A DNA stretch of 8,747 bases from an uncultured Selenomonadales bacterium (GTDB lineage Bacteria; Bacillota_C; Negativicutes; Selenomonadales; Selenomonadaceae). The translations under genes and the position numbers were made by a program. Under the pieces are notes generated by a model. The model did not search any database. It was not told where the DNA came from and saw only the letters and a program-made list of their open reading frames with translations. This document shows positions 5,871 through 8,747 of this stretch, in pieces. The stretch covers positions 1 through 8,747 of the forward strand of contig CAMYWI010000040.1 of the NCBI GenBank assembly GCA_947302675.1, read 5' to 3'. Numbering within the stretch: position 1 is the first letter of the stretch; every line of letters begins with the position of its first letter.

Positions 5871-6662
5871 ATGGAAATTCTGGTGTGTATTAAACAAGTG
5901 CCTGGCTCCAACAAAGTTGAAGTCGACCCCGCGACTGGAGTTTTGAAACGCAACAGCGCGGATGCAAAAATGAATCCCTACGATCTCTTTGCATTGGAGA
6001 CAGGCTTGAGGCTCCGCGAAAAATTTTCCGGCAGTCTTAGCGTTTTAACTATGGGACCGCCGCAAGCTGAATCCATACTTTACGAAGCCTTCGCTATGGG
6101 CGCAGATAAGGGCGCACTCATTACCGACAGAAAATTTGGCGGCGCGGACGTTCTCGCCACGAGTTACACTCTTTCGCAGGGCATTCGCAAATTCGGCACG
6201 TTCGATATTATAATCTGCGGTCTTCAAACTACTGACGGCGACACCGCGCAGGTTGGTCCCGAACTCTCGGAGGCTCTTGGCATTCCCTGTGTCTGTAATG
6301 TCCGCGCTATCGACAATGTGGAAGACAATCACATCGTCGTTGAAATGGAAATGAGCGAAGACATCGAGAAGTTGAAGGTTCCGTTCCCGTGTCTTATCAC
6401 CGTTCAAAAAGATATTTGCGAGCCGCGCCTTCCTTCCTACAAAAAGCAAAAGGCAACCGCGAACAGAGAAATCAGCCGCTACACTCTAAACGACATGGCG
6501 GATAAGGACGAGAAACATTACGGTTTGAATGGTTCGCCAACCAAAGTTCAGCGTATCTTCCCGCCGAAGTCCGATAAAGTTCAAGAGACGTGGACGGGTT
6601 CGAGCGACGAGTTGTCCGAAAAAATTTTTGTCGCGCTAAAGAAAATGAAGTTCACGGCTTAA
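5871..6662 (+). CDS. etfB: Electron transfer flavoprotein beta subunit (LctB type)
   Basis: A 263-aa protein of normal family length, cytoplasmic. It opens with the typical MEILVCIKQVPGSN. It has the domain I nucleotide-binding motif DGDTAQVGP (122-130), which in electron-bifurcating EtfB proteins cradles the beta-FAD, and the block MSEDIEKLKVPFPCLITV around 160-180. With EtfA it forms the heterodimer in which the bifurcating FAD exchanges electrons with NAD(H) and ferredoxin. The start is clear: ATG with AAAAGGAG six bases upstream. It is first in an operon with etfA (16 bases downstream) and a lactate dehydrogenase, which points to lactate oxidation and away from acyl-CoA dehydrogenation. 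The assignment to the lactate-linked subgroup rests on this neighbourhood and on the partner's ferredoxin domain. Confidence 0.95.
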   Translation: MEILVCIKQVPGSNKVEVDPATGVLKRNSADAKMNPYDLFALETGLRLREKFSGSLSVLTMGPPQAESILYEAFAMGADKGALITDRKFGGADVLATSYTLSQGIRKFGTFDIIICGLQTTDGDTAQVGPELSEALGIPCVCNVRAIDNVEDNHIVVEMEMSEDIEKLKVPFPCLITVQKDICEPRLPSYKKQKATANREISRYTLNDMADKDEKHYGLNGSPTKVQRIFPPKSDKVQETWTGSSDELSEKIFVALKKMKFTA

Positions 6663-6678
6663 CGGGAGGATTTTTTTT

Positions 6679-7869
6679 ATGGGAAAGTTAATCGTGCATA
6701 ATGAACTTGTGCAGGACGTCGCCGCGCTGATAAAAATTTGTCCGTTCGGAGCAATGGAAAATATCAACGGCAAGATTGAAATTAACGCGGGCTGTCGTCT
6801 TTGCAAGTTGTGTGTGAAACGCGGCAAGGGCGTTTTTGAGTTCGTCGAAGAGATCGCCGCGCAAATCGACAAGTCGGCGTGGCGTGGCATTGCGGTTTAT
6901 GTTGACCACGTTGACGGCAAAATTCATCCTGTCACCTTCGAGCTTATCGGCAAGGCTAAGGAACTCGCCGCAAAAATCAATCAGCCTGTCTACGCCGTTT
7001 TTCTTGGCGAAAATATTTTTCAGCCCGCGCAGGAAATTCTTCATTACGGCGTTGAAAAAGTTTTCGTCTGCGACAAAGCCGAACTTCGCGCTTTTAACAT
7101 TGAGAATTACGCCGTAGCCTTTGCCGCCTTTGTGAACGCGGTCAAGCCTGCGGCAATTTTGGTTGGCGCGACGCCCGTCGGTCGTCAGCTTGCGCCGAGA
7201 GTCGCCGCGCACTTTCACACGGGATTAACCGCCGACTGCACAGTCCTTGACATTCACGCGAACACGGACTTAATTCAGATTCGTCCAGCGTTCGGCGGTA
7301 ACATTATGGCGGAGATTCTCACTCCCAATCATCGCCCTCAAATGGCAACTGTCCGCTACAAAATTATGGACGCGCCAAAGCGCAGTGATGAAATTTCTGG
7401 AAAGGTCGAGACGCTTGAAGTCGACGTCTCAAAATTCAAGAGCAAGGTTGAAGTCTTGAGCATTACCAAAAAGCCGCGAGAAGTCGGCATTGAGAACGCA
7501 GAAGTTTTAGTCGTGGCGGGGCGCGGCGTCAAGAAGAAGGAAGATTTAAATCTTGTTCGCGAGCTTGCCGAAGTTTTGAACGGCGACTTTGCTTGCACGC
7601 GCCCTTTGGTTGAGAATGGTTGGTTGGAACCTAAGCGGCAAATCGGTCTTTCTGGTCGCACCGTTCGTCCAAAACTTATCATAACTTGCGGCGTCTCCGG
7701 CTCCGTTCAATTCGTCGCGGGCATGGAGCATTCCGAAAAAATTTTTGCAATCAACACTGACCCGAAGGCGTCAATCTTCAAGGTTGCCAATTATGCCGTC
7801 GTCGGCGACCTTTACGAAATTATTCCAAAACTCATTGCGAAGATTAAGCAGGGGAGGGAAATTTCTTGA
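6679..7869 (+). CDS. etfA: Electron transfer flavoprotein alpha subunit with one-cluster ferredoxin domain (LctC type)
   Basis: 396 aa, longer than plain EtfA (about 310-340) because of an N-terminal ferredoxin-like domain (1-65). This has C21 in ICPFGA plus C39, C42 and C45 in CRLCKLC, enough for one [4Fe-4S] cluster; the cysteines for a second cluster are absent. The EtfA N-domain follows (about 70-230, with [12 protein letters not shown] at 202-213). Then comes the C-terminal FAD-binding domain: GRG 281-283, TRPLVENGW 307-315, the [23 protein letters not shown] block 325-349, and [19 protein letters not shown] 359-377. The alpha-FAD shuttles electrons between the bifurcating flavin in EtfB and the partner dehydrogenase. 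The start is ATG 6679 with GGGAGG (6664-6669) nine bases upstream. The architecture matches LctC of the Acetobacterium woodii lactate dehydrogenase complex. The stop overlaps the next gene's TTG start by four bases. Confidence 0.95.
   Translation: MGKLIVHNELVQDVAALIKICPFGAMENINGKIEINAGCRLCKLCVKRGKGVFEFVEEIAAQIDKSAWRGIAVYVDHVDGKIHPVTFELIGKAKELAAKINQPVYAVFLGENIFQPAQEILHYGVEKVFVCDKAELRAFNIENYAVAFAAFVNAVKPAAILVGATPVGRQLAPRVAAHFHTGLTADCTVLDIHANTDLIQIRPAFGGNIMAEILTPNHRPQMATVRYKIMDAPKRSDEISGKVETLEVDVSKFKSKVEVLSITKKPREVGIENAEVLVVAGRGVKKKEDLNLVRELAEVLNGDFACTRPLVENGWLEPKRQIGLSGRTVRPKLIITCGVSGSVQFVAGMEHSEKIFAINTDPKASIFKVANYAVVGDLYEIIPKLIAKIKQGREIS
7851..7858 (+). promoter_or_regulatory. Ribosome site that selects the TTG start of lctD
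   Basis: GGGGAGGG lies seven bases before TTG 7866 and 22 bases before the first in-frame ATG (7881). The spacing favours the TTG start, which overlaps the etfA stop as TTGA. Confidence 0.75.
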
Positions 7870-8747
7870 GCTACAAAAAAATGGACGAGCAAGATTTGAA
7901 AATTATCTCGACGTTTCTTGACCGCGAGCGAATTCTTTGGCGCGACGAGATTAACGAGGAGTACAGCCACGACGAGTTGACGGTTAAGCGTTCCTATCCC
8001 GACTTGGTGGCGCGTGTCACTTCTGCGCGGGAAGTGTCAAAGATTTTGGCGTACGCGAACGAACAAAAAATTCCCGTCACGCCGCGCGGCGCGGGCACGG
8101 GACTTGTCGGCGCGTCCGTCGCGATTGAAAAGGGAATTATGATTGATACGACGCTCATGAATCACATCTTGGAGCTTGACGAGGAAAATTTGACGCTCAC
8201 GGTTGAACCTGGCGTTTTGATTATGACTCTTCGCGCTTTCGTCGAGGAGCACGGCTTTTTTTATCCGCCAGATCCTGGCGAGAAGTCCGCGACAATCGGC
8301 GGCAACATCAGCACGAACGCTGGCGGCATGACCGCTGTTAAATACGGCGTCACTCGCGATTTCGTCCGCGCACTGGAAGTTGTCTTGGCGGACGGCACAA
8401 TCCTTGAACTCGGCGGCAAAGTTGTTAAAAATTCTTCGGGCTACGACTTGAAAAATATGATCATCGGCTCGGAAGGGACGCTCGCTTTTATCACGAAGGC
8501 AATTCTCCGCCTTTTGCCGTTGCCGAAATGCAATATCAGCTTGCTAATTCCCTTCCCGACTTTGGCGCAAGCAATCCGAACTGTGCCGCTTATCATCAAA
8601 TCAAAAGCCGTGCCGACCGCGATTGAGTTCATGGAGCGCGAAGTTATCTTGGACGCGGAAGAATATCTCGGCAGAAAATTTCCCGACAACCAAGCCGACG
8701 CTTATCTCCTGCTGAAGTTTGACGGCAACAGCAAAGAGGAAATCACC
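7866..8747 (+). CDS. lctD: FAD-linked lactate dehydrogenase (GlcD/LctD family), 3' end cut off
   Basis: The first 294 codons of a protein whose family is about 460-470 aa; the window ends in frame. It belongs to the PCMH-type FAD oxidoreductases related to glycolate oxidase GlcD and D-lactate dehydrogenases. Visible motifs are PRGAGTGL (73-80) and the conserved run [15 protein letters not shown] (133-147) followed by STNAGG (149-154), which hold the FAD pyrophosphate and isoalloxazine. GSEGTL (201-206) then leads into the start of the substrate-side cap domain (from about 220). Together with EtfB and EtfA it fits the LctBCD complex, which oxidises lactate to pyruvate with NAD+ while spending reduced ferredoxin. 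Substrate choice (D- or L-lactate, glycolate or another 2-hydroxyacid) cannot be decided here because the C-terminus is missing. The start is TTG, translationally coupled to etfA by a 4-base overlap. Confidence 0.92.
   Translation, partial: MSYKKMDEQDLKIISTFLDRERILWRDEINEEYSHDELTVKRSYPDLVARVTSAREVSKILAYANEQKIPVTPRGAGTGLVGASVAIEKGIMIDTTLMNHILELDEENLTLTVEPGVLIMTLRAFVEEHGFFYPPDPGEKSATIGGNISTNAGGMTAVKYGVTRDFVRALEVVLADGTILELGGKVVKNSSGYDLKNMIIGSEGTLAFITKAILRLLPLPKCNISLLIPFPTLAQAIRTVPLIIKSKAVPTAIEFMEREVILDAEEYLGRKFPDNQADAYLLLKFDGNSKEEIT

Noticed and set aside
1..8747. tRNA, rRNA, CRISPR array, insertion sequence or attachment site
   Set aside because: I saw no tRNA-like cloverleaf, rRNA segment, regular spaced repeats, transposase gene or paired terminal inverted repeats on reading both strands.

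Overview
The window looks like a contig end from an anaerobic, moderate-GC Firmicute. The strong AGGAGG-type ribosome sites and the lactate dehydrogenase/electron-transfer-flavoprotein operon fit Clostridia or Negativicutes. I lean towards Negativicutes (Selenomonadales-like), but this is inferred from gene style and not from any marker gene. Bases 1-36 are not genomic: they match an Illumina TruSeq adapter with one mismatch, so the genome begins near base 37.

Left part (83-1115, + strand): two closely spaced genes of unknown function, probably one operon. The first encodes 262 aa, with a possible PD-(D/E)XK-nuclease-like N-terminal half and a Gly/Ala-rich hydrophobic C-terminal half. The second encodes 73 aa and carries a glycine at every fourth position over about 41 residues. 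Next comes a gene-free stretch (1116-1377) that is not empty. It has an extended -10 promoter, about 175 nt of sequence with good potential secondary structure, and a strong hairpin terminator. I read it as a stand-alone structured small RNA of no family I recognise.

Middle (1378-5743, - strand): a two-gene operon with an 11-base overlap. The first, long gene encodes about 1094 aa with the DxDGD active-site motif and flanking motifs of cellular RNA-dependent RNA polymerases (QDE-1 type) and the SP-beta phage single-chain RNA polymerase YonO. The second encodes an unrecognised 363-aa protein. The operon runs tail-to-tail into the structured RNA gene. The polymerase, its coupled partner and the adjacent RNA are the most interesting part of the window and may be an undescribed accessory system; whether they function together is inference.

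Right part (5812-8747, + strand): a divergent promoter drives etfB, etfA (with an N-terminal one-cluster ferredoxin-like domain) and an FAD-linked lactate dehydrogenase cut by the window end. The order and domains match lctBCD of Acetobacterium woodii. That complex oxidises lactate with NAD+ by coupling the reaction to reduced ferredoxin (flavin-based electron confurcation). This is core anaerobic metabolism and marks the edge of the accessory region. The two divergent promoters have -35 boxes that sit almost back-to-back on a short palindrome.
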